Shown one piece after another: positions 48,543 through 57,469 of a stretch of 64,000 nt of DNA (position 1 is its first letter; each line of letters starts with the position of its first letter). The notes below the pieces were generated by a model. That model made no database searches. It saw only the letters and a program-made list of their open reading frames with translations, and was not told where the DNA came from. The translations under genes and the position numbers were made by a program. The stretch comes from Lacimicrobium alkaliphilum (lineage in GTDB: Bacteria; Pseudomonadota; Gammaproteobacteria; Enterobacterales; Alteromonadaceae). Where the stretch lies: NCBI RefSeq assembly GCF_001466725.1, contig NZ_CP013650.1, forward strand, positions 558,001 through 622,000, given 5' to 3'.

Positions 48543-50009
48543 ATGTCGTTGCTTAACCAACAATCTCTGACGAATTTACCTGACGCCATTAAAGTGCCCG
48601 GCTATAACCGGGCAAAGGCTGGCATAGGGATTGTGCATCTGGGCCCCGGCGCCTTTCATCGCGCCCATCAGGCGGTGTTTACCGACGACGCCCTGGCTCT
48701 GGGAGGAGACTGGGCCATCAGCGCCGTTTCCATGCGCAGCAAGGGCCTGCGTGACAGCCTTAAACAGCAGCAAAATTTATACACCCTCGCCGTTCTGGAT
48801 CATCAAAGCCGTTATCAGGTCATCGGCGCGATTAAGGAAGTTCTGGTACTGGATGAGGATCGTACAAAGGTAATGGAGCGGCTTACCGCCGCCACTACCC
48901 ATATCGTCACCCTGACGGTGACCGAAAAAGGCTATTGTCTGAATGGCCAGGGATTGCTGGCCCTGGAGCATAAAGATATTCGTCATGATCTGGCCAATCC
49001 GGGTACTCCCATCAGCGCCATAGGATTACTGGTGCTGGCCCTTAAACAACGCTTTGAAAAAGGGCACGAGCCACTGACCATCATCAGTTGTGACAATCTG
49101 GCCGACAATGGCCATAAACTGGCCCAGGCGGTACTCGCCTTTGCCGCACAATCTGATACCCGTCTGGCCGCCAGAATCGCCGATGAGGTAAGTTTTCCCT
49201 GCACTATGGTGGACAGCATTACGCCGGCCACAGACGAGGCTCTGATTGAGCAGGTTGCGGATGCGCTGGGCGTTGAAGATCAGTGGCCGGTGCAGCGTGA
49301 GGCCTTCAGCCAGTGGGTTATTGAAGACAAATTCAGCGGACCCAGACCGCCCTGGGATCAAGTCGGGGTGACCTTTACCGCTGATGTCAGCGGTTATGAA
49401 AATGCCAAGCTGAGGCTGCTCAATGGCAGCCATTCTACCCTGGCTTATCTGGGGCTGGGCTGTGGTTATGAAACCGTGTATCAGGCGATGCAGAATCCGC
49501 ATTTACAGCGTTTTGTACAACGCCTGTTCGAACAGGAAATCATTCCCTCATTGAAGCCTCCGGCTGAGCTGGACTTGCATCAATACAGCCGGGCGATTCT
49601 TGAACGTTACGCCAACCCCCATATCCGCCATATGTTGTCGCAAATCGCCTGGGACGGCTCACAGAAACTGCCCTTCAGATTACTCAGAACCATTAATGAC
49701 AATCTGGCCGCGGATCGCAGTATTAGCAGGCTTTGTGTCGGGGTGGCCGCCTGGTTGCAGTTTCTGGTCAGTAAGGCCCGCACCGGTGCCAAGCTCACTG
49801 ATCCGCTGGCAGCCAAATTGCTGGAGGTTGCCCGGGGCTGTGATGGCAATGCCGCTGCAGACGTACAGGCGTTTCTGGCTTTGTCTGAGGTATTTGTGCC
49901 TGAGTTGTCGGCCAACCAGGTATTTGTGGAACAGTTAACTCAGGGCTATCAGCGTCTGTCGACGCTTTCTGCTGACAGTCTGGGGCAGATACTGGGAGAT
50001 CTGCTATGA
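48543..50009 (+). CDS. uxuB: Mannitol-dehydrogenase-family uronate reductase (UxuB-type)
   Basis: NADH-dependent long-chain polyol dehydrogenase. 488 residues, aligning in memory with E. coli UxuB (fructuronate reductase): IVHLGPGAFHRAHQAVFTDDAL for the nucleotide site, TLTVTEKGYCLNGQG, the catalytic lysine region ENAKLRLLNGSHSTLAYLG, and WQFL-type C-terminus. It is unlike E. coli UxaB (tagaturonate reductase). Yet the neighbours are uxaC and uxaA and no uxuA is present, so it may reduce tagaturonate here, or both keto-uronates. AGAAGGAGAG precedes the start. Confidence 0.85.
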   Translation: MSLLNQQSLTNLPDAIKVPGYNRAKAGIGIVHLGPGAFHRAHQAVFTDDALALGGDWAISAVSMRSKGLRDSLKQQQNLYTLAVLDHQSRYQVIGAIKEVLVLDEDRTKVMERLTAATTHIVTLTVTEKGYCLNGQGLLALEHKDIRHDLANPGTPISAIGLLVLALKQRFEKGHEPLTIISCDNLADNGHKLAQAVLAFAAQSDTRLAARIADEVSFPCTMVDSITPATDEALIEQVADALGVEDQWPVQREAFSQWVIEDKFSGPRPPWDQVGVTFTADVSGYENAKLRLLNGSHSTLAYLGLGCGYETVYQAMQNPHLQRFVQRLFEQEIIPSLKPPAELDLHQYSRAILERYANPHIRHMLSQIAWDGSQKLPFRLLRTINDNLAADRSISRLCVGVAAWLQFLVSKARTGAKLTDPLAAKLLEVARGCDGNAAADVQAFLALSEVFVPELSANQVFVEQLTQGYQRLSTLSADSLGQILGDLL

Positions 50010-50075
50010 ACTGGCGGGGCAGGACATCTTCTGCTGCTGAAAAGATAGTACCGCCTCGTCTGGGCCGGAGGTAAC

Positions 50076-50975
50076 ATGAGTCGGATCATCTTTGGTGAAG
50101 TCATGGTGGAATTGTCGCAAACCTCAGAGGGGCTTTATCGCCAGGGATTTGCCGGTGATACCTATAACACCGCTATTTATCTTAAACGCCTGAGTCCTGA
50201 GCAGCAGGTGAGTTATCTGACGGCCGTGGGAGAAGATAACCTCAGCGACCAGTTGGTGAGCAGGATGCAGCAGGAAGGGCTGGATACCCGGATGGTGTAC
50301 AGGATGCAGGACAAGACCCTGGGGCTGTATATGATCAGTACCGACTCTCAGGGTGAGCGCAGTTTCAGCTACTGGCGCAGTGATTCTGCGGCGCGCAGCA
50401 CTCTGGCATTGCTGGCACAGGACAGTGGCCAGGAGCAACTCGAAGACTGCCAGAGTTTTTATTTTTCCGGCATTTCACTGGGCATATTGTCCGATGCAGA
50501 CAAAGAAGGCCTGCTGATGCTGGTGGCAAAGCTCAGACAGCGGGGCTGTCAGATTATTTTTGACCCCAATTACCGGCCCCGGCTCTGGCGGAATGTGGAG
50601 CAGGCCCGGGCCTGGACCGACAGAGCCTATGAACTGGCAGATTTGGCCTTTCCCGGTACCGACGATCATCTGGCCTTATATGGCCATGGTAACGGTCTGG
50701 ATATTATTCGCCACGTGCAGGGGCTGGGCGTCAGCGAAATCGTGCTGAAAAGTGGTGAGAAGGGTATTCAGGTGGTAAGCCCACAGCAGCATTGCATTGT
50801 GCCCGTGTTCAGGGTGGAAAACGTGGTGGATACCACCGCTGCCGGTGATGCCTTTAACGGCGGCTATATGGCGGCCAGGTTCTGCGGATACTCGCCGCGG
50901 GAAGCGGCGCAGCAGGGCGCGCGGATTGCTGCAAAAGTGATTGGGTTTGCCGGTGCCATAATCGATATCGCATAA
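50076..50975 (+). CDS. kdgK: 2-dehydro-3-deoxygluconokinase
   Basis: Phosphorylates KDG to KDPG, the common exit of both branches. 299 residues of the PfkB ribokinase family. N-terminal MSRIIFGEVMVELSQ and GFAGDTYNTAIYL, and the C-terminal signature DTTAAGDAFNGGYMAARF with the catalytic aspartate. The aldolase (eda) needed next is not in the window. Confidence 0.93.
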   Translation: MSRIIFGEVMVELSQTSEGLYRQGFAGDTYNTAIYLKRLSPEQQVSYLTAVGEDNLSDQLVSRMQQEGLDTRMVYRMQDKTLGLYMISTDSQGERSFSYWRSDSAARSTLALLAQDSGQEQLEDCQSFYFSGISLGILSDADKEGLLMLVAKLRQRGCQIIFDPNYRPRLWRNVEQARAWTDRAYELADLAFPGTDDHLALYGHGNGLDIIRHVQGLGVSEIVLKSGEKGIQVVSPQQHCIVPVFRVENVVDTTAAGDAFNGGYMAARFCGYSPREAAQQGARIAAKVIGFAGAIIDIA

Positions 50976-51008
50976 GAGCCTGAATTTAAAGTGACGGATA
51001 AGGAAAAA

Positions 51009-51761
51009 ATGATGTTAGTCAGATCAGTATTGGTGGCGGTACTCACAGTGGGATTATCCTTTTCAGTGGCCGCTGCACAGAGGCTTCATCTGGTGGGTGA
51101 TTCCACCATGTCCGATAAGGTTAATCCGGCCTACCCTGAGCGGGGGTGGGGGCAATTGTTGCCGGGTTTTCTTAGCCCAGAGGTGGAAGTGATCAACCGG
51201 GCTGCCAACGGTCGCAGTACCCGGCGTTTTGTTAACGAAGGGCGCTGGCAGGCACTGCTGGATGACCTGCAGGCCGGGGACTATGTGCTGATCCAGTTTG
51301 GCCATAACGATCAGAAAAAATCCGACCCAGAGCGTTATGCCTCGGTGGATAAAGATTATCCGGCCTTTCTGCGCCAGTTTATCCGCCAGGTGCAGGAAAA
51401 AGATGCCACGCCTATGCTGGCCAGCTCCATCTGCAGGCGGCATTTCGATGAAAATGGCGAGCTGAAACTGAATCTGGCTGACTATGCACAGGCAGCCAGA
51501 ATGGTGGCGAAAGAGGAGCAGGTGACGTTTTTTGACTTACAAAAACTCAGTTGTGACTTTATTCAGCAGCAGGGGCCGGTAAACAGCCAGCCTTATTTTA
51601 TTCAGGTACCGGCGGATTTGTATCAGAAATTTCCTGAGGGTAAGACTGACAATACCCACCTGACCCTGCAGGGCGCCAGCAGAATTGCACAGCTATTCGT
51701 GCGAGAGCTTAAACGTCAACAACATCCATTGGCAGCACAGGTGGTCAGGGAAAGGCTCTGA
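51009..51761 (+). CDS. Rhamnogalacturonan acetylesterase-type SGNH hydrolase (CE12)
   Basis: Removes acetyl groups from rhamnogalacturonan or other pectin. About 250 residues with signal peptide (cut near VAAA, about 22). SGNH blocks: HLVGDSTMSD (nucleophile Ser), NRAANGRSTRRF (Gly, block II), QFGHNDQKKSD (Asn, block III) and DNTHLTLQGA (Asp-His, block V); the CE12 pattern. AAGGA lies before the double ATG at 51009; a longer reading begins six codons upstream. Last gene of the pectin locus. Confidence 0.87.
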   Translation: MMLVRSVLVAVLTVGLSFSVAAAQRLHLVGDSTMSDKVNPAYPERGWGQLLPGFLSPEVEVINRAANGRSTRRFVNEGRWQALLDDLQAGDYVLIQFGHNDQKKSDPERYASVDKDYPAFLRQFIRQVQEKDATPMLASSICRRHFDENGELKLNLADYAQAARMVAKEEQVTFFDLQKLSCDFIQQQGPVNSQPYFIQVPADLYQKFPEGKTDNTHLTLQGASRIAQLFVRELKRQQHPLAAQVVRERL

Positions 51762-51784
51762 GCCGGACGGTTACAGAACATATT

Positions 51785-52876
51785 TTACAGGCTGAGCGCG
51801 CCGTCCCAGTCTTTGGGCAGCACCTGGCGGCGTAGCAGCTGGCACTGCTCAATATGGTGGTTCAGCAGAGTATCGCCGGGGCACAGATGGCTGGCTTCCA
51901 CAAAGCAGGCAATGGCCTCATCCCACTGGCGGGCACGGCGGTGGGCGATGCCTTTTTCTAACAGTGGGGCACAGGCCAGCTTCTGCTGTTTAATGTCATC
52001 GTTCTGATGGGCGATGATCTCGTAAATCTCCACCGGGTTTTTCTTGCCCTTGACCCGCACCCAGTCCATCAGACGATATTCGTATAACGCTCTGGCCTCT
52101 GCGGTATCCAGCAGTTGTGCGCTGACCAGAATATCCGCTTCATATTGCGGGGCCAGAGACTCCAGCCGGTAGGCGATATTAACGCTGTCACCAATAACGG
52201 TGGTGTCCATTCTGTCTTCAGAGCCGACAGTGCCGAGGATCACCGGGCCAAAGTGAATACCAATGCCAATATTGATCGGCGGGTAGCCTGAGTTGCTGCG
52301 ATGCTGATTGTACTGCATCACCGCTTTACGCAGCGCCAGTGCCGCTTTGATGCTGTCCCGCGCCTTGTCTTTATTGGTGCCACCAGGATGATCAAACAGC
52401 GCCATAATGGCATCGCCGATAAACTTGTCGATAAATCCGCCATTGGTATGAATCGGCTCATTCATGCGCATAAAGTAAGAGTTGAGAAAGTTCATCAGCT
52501 CCTGTGGTGACATGCGCTCCGAGAGGCCGGTAAAACCGCGGATATCACAAAACAGGATCGCCACTTCATCTTCGTCTGCCCGGCCCAGCTCCAGCGTATC
52601 CAGACCATGTTTGGCAAAATGCTCGGCAAACTGGCGCGGCACGAATTTTTCGAAGGTTTTGCTGATGCGTGCCGCCTGTTCATTATGCGGGGACTGGCCC
52701 ACAGAATAATCGGTCGGGGCCTGAAAAATGTGGGACTCCAGTTTTACCACCGGACGGCGATAGGCCACTCTGGCCTGGCGCAGCAGGCTGGCGAGGATCA
52801 CCACCAGTACCGCAAGAAAGACGCAGGTGGCAATCAGCAGCAGTGTCACAGGGTGGGAAAACAGCTCCGTCATCAT
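51785..52876 (-). CDS. Membrane-anchored class III adenylate/guanylate cyclase
   Basis: 363 residues: one N-terminal membrane helix (about 10-32), linker, catalytic domain (about 100-280), then a C-terminal TPR-like tail. Metal-binding aspartates are in ILFCDIRGFTGLSERM and IDKFIGDAIMALF. GDSVNIAYRLESLA holds the Asn and Arg of the transition-state set. The lysine in IDKFIGD fits an adenylate cyclase. Single gene, convergent with the pectin locus end. Confidence 0.9.
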   Translation of the reverse strand: MMTELFSHPVTLLLIATCVFLAVLVVILASLLRQARVAYRRPVVKLESHIFQAPTDYSVGQSPHNEQAARISKTFEKFVPRQFAEHFAKHGLDTLELGRADEDEVAILFCDIRGFTGLSERMSPQELMNFLNSYFMRMNEPIHTNGGFIDKFIGDAIMALFDHPGGTNKDKARDSIKAALALRKAVMQYNQHRSNSGYPPINIGIGIHFGPVILGTVGSEDRMDTTVIGDSVNIAYRLESLAPQYEADILVSAQLLDTAEARALYEYRLMDWVRVKGKKNPVEIYEIIAHQNDDIKQQKLACAPLLEKGIAHRRARQWDEAIACFVEASHLCPGDTLLNHHIEQCQLLRRQVLPKDWDGALSL

Positions 52877-52926
52877 GATTCAGGTCATACTCATACTGAG
52901 GCCCGACAATCCCTGTCGCTTAATCA

Positions 52927-54207
52927 TCACAGGCTCGCCAGCACTTTATCGGCGGCGCGCAGCGTTTGCTCAATGATCTCATCATCATGAGCGGCGGAGA
53001 CAAATCCGGCCTCATAAGAAGCGGGTGCCAGGTACACGCCCTCATTCAGCATGCCATGATAGAACGCATTAAACTGCTGTTGATTACAGTTAATCGCCTG
53101 CTGGTAATTGGTGACCCGCTCAACATCGGTAAAGAACAATCCGAACATACTGCCGGCATAGTTAATGCTCATCTCAATGCCGTGCTTGTCTGCCAGGGCT
53201 TTAAAGCCTTTGGCGAGCTTTTCGGTGCGTTCACTCAGCAACTCATACAGGCCGGGTTTTTGAATAGCAGTCAGGGAGGCGAGTCCCGCTGCCATAGCGA
53301 CCGGATTACCCGACAGAGTACCGGCCTGATACACCGGCCCGGATGGGGCAATATGGGACATTATTTCACGTTTGCCGCCAAAGGCACCAACGGGCATACC
53401 GCCGCCTATGACTTTACCCAGGCAGGTCAGATCGGGCTTGATGCCGTAATGGGCCTGGGCGCCGCCAAGGGCAACGCGAAAACCTGTCATCACCTCATCC
53501 AGGATCAGAACGGTGCCATATTCGTCACAGATATCCCGCAGCCCTTGTAAAAAGCCTTCTACGGGTGGAATACAGTTCATATTGCCGGCCACCGGCTCAA
53601 CGATAATACAGGCTATTTGTTCGCCCACCTCAGAAAACGCCTGGCGCACGGAGTCGAGATTATTGTATTCAACGGTCAGCGTGTGCTGCGCCACATCAGC
53701 AGGAATACCGGGGGAGCTGGGTACGCCCAATGTCAGTGCACCAGAGCCGGCTTTGACCAGCAGGGAGTCGGCATGGCCGTGATAGCAGCCTTCAAACTTA
53801 AGAATTTTATCCCGTCCGGTATAACCACGGGCCAGACGAATGGCACTCATGGTAGCTTCGGTGCCTGAGTTAACCATGCGCACCATATCCATCGAGGGCA
53901 CCAGCTTGCTGACCAGTTCGGCAATATGAATTTCGGCCTCGGTGGGGGCGCCAAAACTCAGACCTTTTTCTACCGCCGCCAGCACCGCCTTTTTGATATC
54001 CGGATGATTGTGGCCCAGCACCATGGGGCCCCAGGACTGTACATAGTCGATATAGCGCTTGCCATCGGCATCAAACAGATAAGGGCCGTCGGCCTTGTCG
54101 ATAAACACCGGCGTACCGCCGACAGCTTTAAACGCCCGTACCGGCGAATTCACACCGCCGGGAATATGTTGTTGTGCCCGTTCAAACAATTCTATGGATT
54201 TTTGCAT
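52927..54207 (-). CDS. hemL: Glutamate-1-semialdehyde 2,1-aminomutase
   Basis: PLP enzyme of the C5 haem pathway that makes 5-aminolevulinate. 426 residues, family length. Motifs: [47 protein letters not shown] and the PLP lysine in [19 protein letters not shown]. Full length and ordinary in every respect. Confidence 0.96.
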   Translation of the reverse strand: MQKSIELFERAQQHIPGGVNSPVRAFKAVGGTPVFIDKADGPYLFDADGKRYIDYVQSWGPMVLGHNHPDIKKAVLAAVEKGLSFGAPTEAEIHIAELVSKLVPSMDMVRMVNSGTEATMSAIRLARGYTGRDKILKFEGCYHGHADSLLVKAGSGALTLGVPSSPGIPADVAQHTLTVEYNNLDSVRQAFSEVGEQIACIIVEPVAGNMNCIPPVEGFLQGLRDICDEYGTVLILDEVMTGFRVALGGAQAHYGIKPDLTCLGKVIGGGMPVGAFGGKREIMSHIAPSGPVYQAGTLSGNPVAMAAGLASLTAIQKPGLYELLSERTEKLAKGFKALADKHGIEMSINYAGSMFGLFFTDVERVTNYQQAINCNQQQFNAFYHGMLNEGVYLAPASYEAGFVSAAHDDEIIEQTLRAADKVLASL

Positions 54208-54243
54208 AATACCTTCGTCATTGCGGTGAACCTGCTTACAGGC

Positions 54244-55260
54244 TCACAGATTTTGTTTACTGCTGTACCACTGCACATCGCAGTCGTACTTTTCGACGAT
54301 CTCTTCCACCCCAAGGGTTAGCGCAAACAGGGCCATTCGGATCAGCACACCGTTATCAACCTGACGAAAAATCGCCAGATTCGGATTCAGGTTGAGATCG
54401 TTATCCAGTTCATTGGCATCGGCCCGCGAGTCTCTGGGCAGAGGGTGCATGATCACGGTTTTAGACTGAAAATGCCGGGTGTAGATATCCTGATTCAGGC
54501 GAAAACGGCCCCGGTACTTGTTGGCTTCCAGTTGTGACTCAAAGCGTTCTTCCTGGATGCGGGTCTGATAGCAGATATCCGCATCCATACTGCCTTCCAG
54601 TTGTTCCGTGACTTTAAAGGAATGGCCCGCTGCCGCGATGAGCTCCAGTATCGAATCAGGCATGGCAAGTTCTTTGGGAGAGATCAGCGTAAAGCGGATA
54701 TTTTTATACAGGCTCAACAGCTTCGACAGTGAATGCACAGTACGGCCATGTTTAAGGTCGCCAATCATGGCAATGTGCATGCCGTCGATACTGTGACCAT
54801 GAAACTGTAGTTCTTTACTGATGGTGTACAGATCCAGCAGTGCCTGAGTGGGATGCTCATTGGCACCGTCACCGCCGTTGATGACTGGTACCCGGCTGCC
54901 TTCGGCAAACTCGGCTACCGAGCCGGCATCGGGGTGACGCATGGCGACGATATCAGAATAGCTCGACAGTACCCTGGCCGTGTCGTAAAGGGATTCGCCT
55001 TTGGATAAGGCTGAGGTGGCCATACCGGCAGTTTCCCGTACCTCACCACCGAGCAGGTTAAAGGCGGTGCCAAAGCTTACCCTGGTACGGGTACTGGCTT
55101 CGAAAAACAGATTACCCAGTATCGCGCCATCCAGCACTTTGGTTCGTTTCAGGCGATGGGCATAGGGGCGCATTCTGTCTGCCACCGCAAAAATCTCGGC
55201 AATGCTGTCGGGATCGAACTGGCTGACGGAGAGAATATGCTGACCTCTGAACTGATTCAT
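54244..55260 (-). CDS. pyrB: Aspartate carbamoyltransferase
   Basis: Second step of pyrimidine synthesis, joining carbamoyl phosphate to aspartate. 338 residues. The carbamoyl-phosphate signature reads FFEASTRTRVSFGTAF, followed by GESLYDTARVLSSYSDIVAMRHP and NGGDGANEHPTQALLDLYTI; HPLPR is HPLPRDSRADAN. This is the longer single-chain type; no pyrI follows it. ATG 55260 gives the standard N-terminus. Confidence 0.93.
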   Translation of the reverse strand: MNQFRGQHILSVSQFDPDSIAEIFAVADRMRPYAHRLKRTKVLDGAILGNLFFEASTRTRVSFGTAFNLLGGEVRETAGMATSALSKGESLYDTARVLSSYSDIVAMRHPDAGSVAEFAEGSRVPVINGGDGANEHPTQALLDLYTISKELQFHGHSIDGMHIAMIGDLKHGRTVHSLSKLLSLYKNIRFTLISPKELAMPDSILELIAAAGHSFKVTEQLEGSMDADICYQTRIQEERFESQLEANKYRGRFRLNQDIYTRHFQSKTVIMHPLPRDSRADANELDNDLNLNPNLAIFRQVDNGVLIRMALFALTLGVEEIVEKYDCDVQWYSSKQNL

Positions 55261-55490
55261 TAACTGGCAACCTGTTGGACGGCAAAAGTGCGGCAATTTT
55301 AGCAAGGCTTAGGGGTTATACCAATCACTGATTGTGCGGATAAATTGTTATGATAGGTATTAACTTACATTCCTTATAATGGTTTGCCATGCCAGCAGAT
55401 ACTGGCCTGCAGTCCGGGGCTGGTTTAACTTTAATCAGACACCGGCAGGAACTTCCACCGGTGCATGTCAGAATCAAGAGGATTAAGGTT

Positions 55491-56195
55491 ATGATTATTC
55501 TGGTTGGTGGTGAAAAAGGCGGCAGTGGAAAAAGTTGTCTGGCACAGAATATCGCTGTTTACCTGCGTACCGAGCGCAACGCGTCGGTATTGATGGTGGA
55601 TTGCGATCCGCAACGTACCACGTCTGACTGGATTCAGGAGCGGAATAATAACAACAAAGAACTGCCCAATATCAATTGTGTTCAGTTATACGGCAAAATA
55701 CGCAATGAGCTGTTGAGCCTCAGAAATCATTATGATTATGTGGTGATTGACTGCGGGGGGCAGGACAATCTGGCCCTGCGCTCTTCCATGGCGGTGGCCG
55801 ACCATATACTGATCCCGCTGCGCCCCAAACGTCGTGATCTGAAAACCGTGCCGCATATGGAAGACATTGTCTCCACCTGCAAGATGGTCAACCCGAAAAT
55901 GAATGTGGCATTTCTGATTACCCAGTGCCCGTCGTTACCCTCGCTGGCGCCGCGCATTATTGAAGCCAAAGAAGTTTGTCGTTCCTTTGAGATCCCGGTG
56001 CTGAACTCGGTTACCTTCAGCCGCAATATGTATGATGACAGTGAAGAGCTGGGGCTATCGGTGATGGAAAATGAACCTCAGGGCAAAGCTGCCAATGAGA
56101 TCCGCGCCATAGTTGATGAGTTGTTCGCCCGAGCCAAAGGAGAGAAGCATGACCTTCGCCAGTTTGAAGAAAAGCTCGCCGTCGGCCAGTCCTGA
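55491..56195 (+). CDS. ParA-family ATPase (deviant Walker A)
   Basis: 234 residues. The deviant Walker A KGGSGKS at about 9-15 with both lysines places it in the ParA/MinD group; VLMVDCDPQRTTSDW is motif A' and YVVIDCGGQDNLALR the Walker B part. It lacks a separate N-terminal DNA-binding domain, so it is a short (type Ib-like) ParA. ATG 55491 follows AGGATTAAGG. It overlaps by 47 bases with a small ribbon-helix-helix gene, its probable partner. Such orphan pairs position plasmids, chromosomes or protein clusters; the cargo here is unknown. Confidence 0.85.
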   Translation: MIILVGGEKGGSGKSCLAQNIAVYLRTERNASVLMVDCDPQRTTSDWIQERNNNNKELPNINCVQLYGKIRNELLSLRNHYDYVVIDCGGQDNLALRSSMAVADHILIPLRPKRRDLKTVPHMEDIVSTCKMVNPKMNVAFLITQCPSLPSLAPRIIEAKEVCRSFEIPVLNSVTFSRNMYDDSEELGLSVMENEPQGKAANEIRAIVDELFARAKGEKHDLRQFEEKLAVGQS

Positions 56196-56472
56196 GGCAA
56201 TCAGTGTCGATGAATTTATCGAAGACGCGGAAAACTATGCCCGCGGGCTGAACAAGATCGTTCGCCTGCATCCTTCAGTGGCGGCAACTGAAGAAGGGCA
56301 TTGTGAACCTTTAAGAACCACCAGCGTGACACTCACCAAAGAGGCCAGGGAGAAACTCGACCTGTTGGCCTCAGCAACAGGCGTTTCCCGCTCCAGGCTG
56401 GTGCGCATCTGGTTAGCCGGTGTCGAAGTCGAGCTGGAAAAAGCGCTCTACCTGGCCAGCCAGGTTCGTTAA
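56149..56472 (+). CDS. Small ribbon-helix-helix-type partner of ParA
   Basis: 107 residues, not a named family that I recognise. The C-terminal half (about 55-90) has the pattern of a ribbon-helix-helix: a strand TTSVTLTKEAREKLDLL, then helix SATGVSRSRLVRIWLAG. The N-terminal half is polar and probably flexible. A strong AAGGAGAG site precedes ATG 56149 inside the ParA gene, so the two are co-translated. By analogy with ParG/Omega-type proteins it may be the centromere-binding or ParA-stimulating partner. Confidence 0.6.
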   Translation: MTFASLKKSSPSASPEAISVDEFIEDAENYARGLNKIVRLHPSVAATEEGHCEPLRTTSVTLTKEAREKLDLLASATGVSRSRLVRIWLAGVEVELEKALYLASQVR

Positions 56473-56480
56473 AAGTGTAG

Positions 56481-56498
56481 GGTCGACTTCAGTCGACC
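56481..56498. repeat. REP-like palindrome, copy A
   Basis: GGTCGACT-TC-AGTCGACC, a perfect 8-base inverted repeat preceded by GTAG. Two related copies occur at about 58855 and 63244. Confidence 0.65.
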
Positions 56499-56677
56499 GT
56501 TCTTTCAGACGCTCGCAAAATACTATTTAAATCCCTTATCGAGTAATGTCCGTTGTCTTCGCAGCTATTTAAAGCTCTTCCTGGTATCGCGTATCATCAG
56601 CCCACATCACTCAGAGCTTAGAGATTTCTGATAATAAACTGCTAAGCTCAATTACCCATTCAAAAAAGAGCAAAGCA

Positions 56678-57295
56678 ATGCGTATCATCGGCGCAGGCGT
56701 AGGACGTACAGGAACTTATTCACTTAAACTGGCAATCAATGAGCTTGGCCTCGGCCCCTGCCATCATATGGAAGAAGTGCTACATAATATGGATTTGCAG
56801 GTACCCCTTTGGAAGGATGCATTGCGTGGAGAGGCAGACTGGTCTGCCATCTACGCCAATTACAACAGTGCGGTTGACTGGCCAACGGCAGGGTATTTCC
56901 GCGAACTCTATGATGCATTCCCCGATGCCAGATTTATCTTAACTCACCGCGATCCAGAGAGCTGGGCAAGTAGTTTTGGCTCCACCATTTATACGCTGTT
57001 GAGCACCAGAGGTGATGCGCCTCAGGAAATGCGTGACTGGCTGGATATGTGCGCTGGCGTGATTGAAAAAACCGGCTTTCCCTCCGGCCTTGAACATCAA
57101 CAACTAAAGGACGCCTTTATCGCTCACAATGAAGCGGTTAAAGCGACCATTCCGGCCAGGCAATTATTGGTCTTTGAGGTAAAAGAAGGCTGGCAACCGC
57201 TCTGCGATTTTCTTGAACTGCCCGTGCCTGATAAACCTTTTCCAAGAACCAATCACCGACAGGAATTCTGGGACAGGGTATCGGGTAAGATTTAA
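56678..57295 (+). CDS. Sulfotransferase-family protein
   Basis: 205 residues. The N-terminal RIIGAGVGRTGTYSLKLAINELG is the PAPS 5'-phosphosulfate-binding loop of the Sulfotransfer_4-like family, and the middle RFILTHRDPESWASSF holds the 3'-phosphate-binding Arg and Ser. Family members may transfer sulfate, or have lost that role; the acceptor is unknown. Stands alone. Confidence 0.82.
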   Translation: MRIIGAGVGRTGTYSLKLAINELGLGPCHHMEEVLHNMDLQVPLWKDALRGEADWSAIYANYNSAVDWPTAGYFRELYDAFPDARFILTHRDPESWASSFGSTIYTLLSTRGDAPQEMRDWLDMCAGVIEKTGFPSGLEHQQLKDAFIAHNEAVKATIPARQLLVFEVKEGWQPLCDFLELPVPDKPFPRTNHRQEFWDRVSGKI

Positions 57296-57469
57296 AAGTT
57301 GGTTAATCCGGTTGGTATCAGTCACCGTCGGGTATCTGAAGGGTTGATCGGTTCTGGCAACAGAAGATCACAATAGCGTTTGCACTGCGCAAACTCACCC
57401 GTTGCAGTGTTTTGATTCGAGGCTTTTAATACGCGATTTACCCTGTTATCGCGCTTATCAGGTGGGAAG

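Noticed and set aside
55452..55467. ACCGGT-containing sequence before the ParA gene as a fifth pectin operator
   Set aside because: Only the ACCGGT core and a few bases match; the outer arms are not symmetric and the gene is unrelated.
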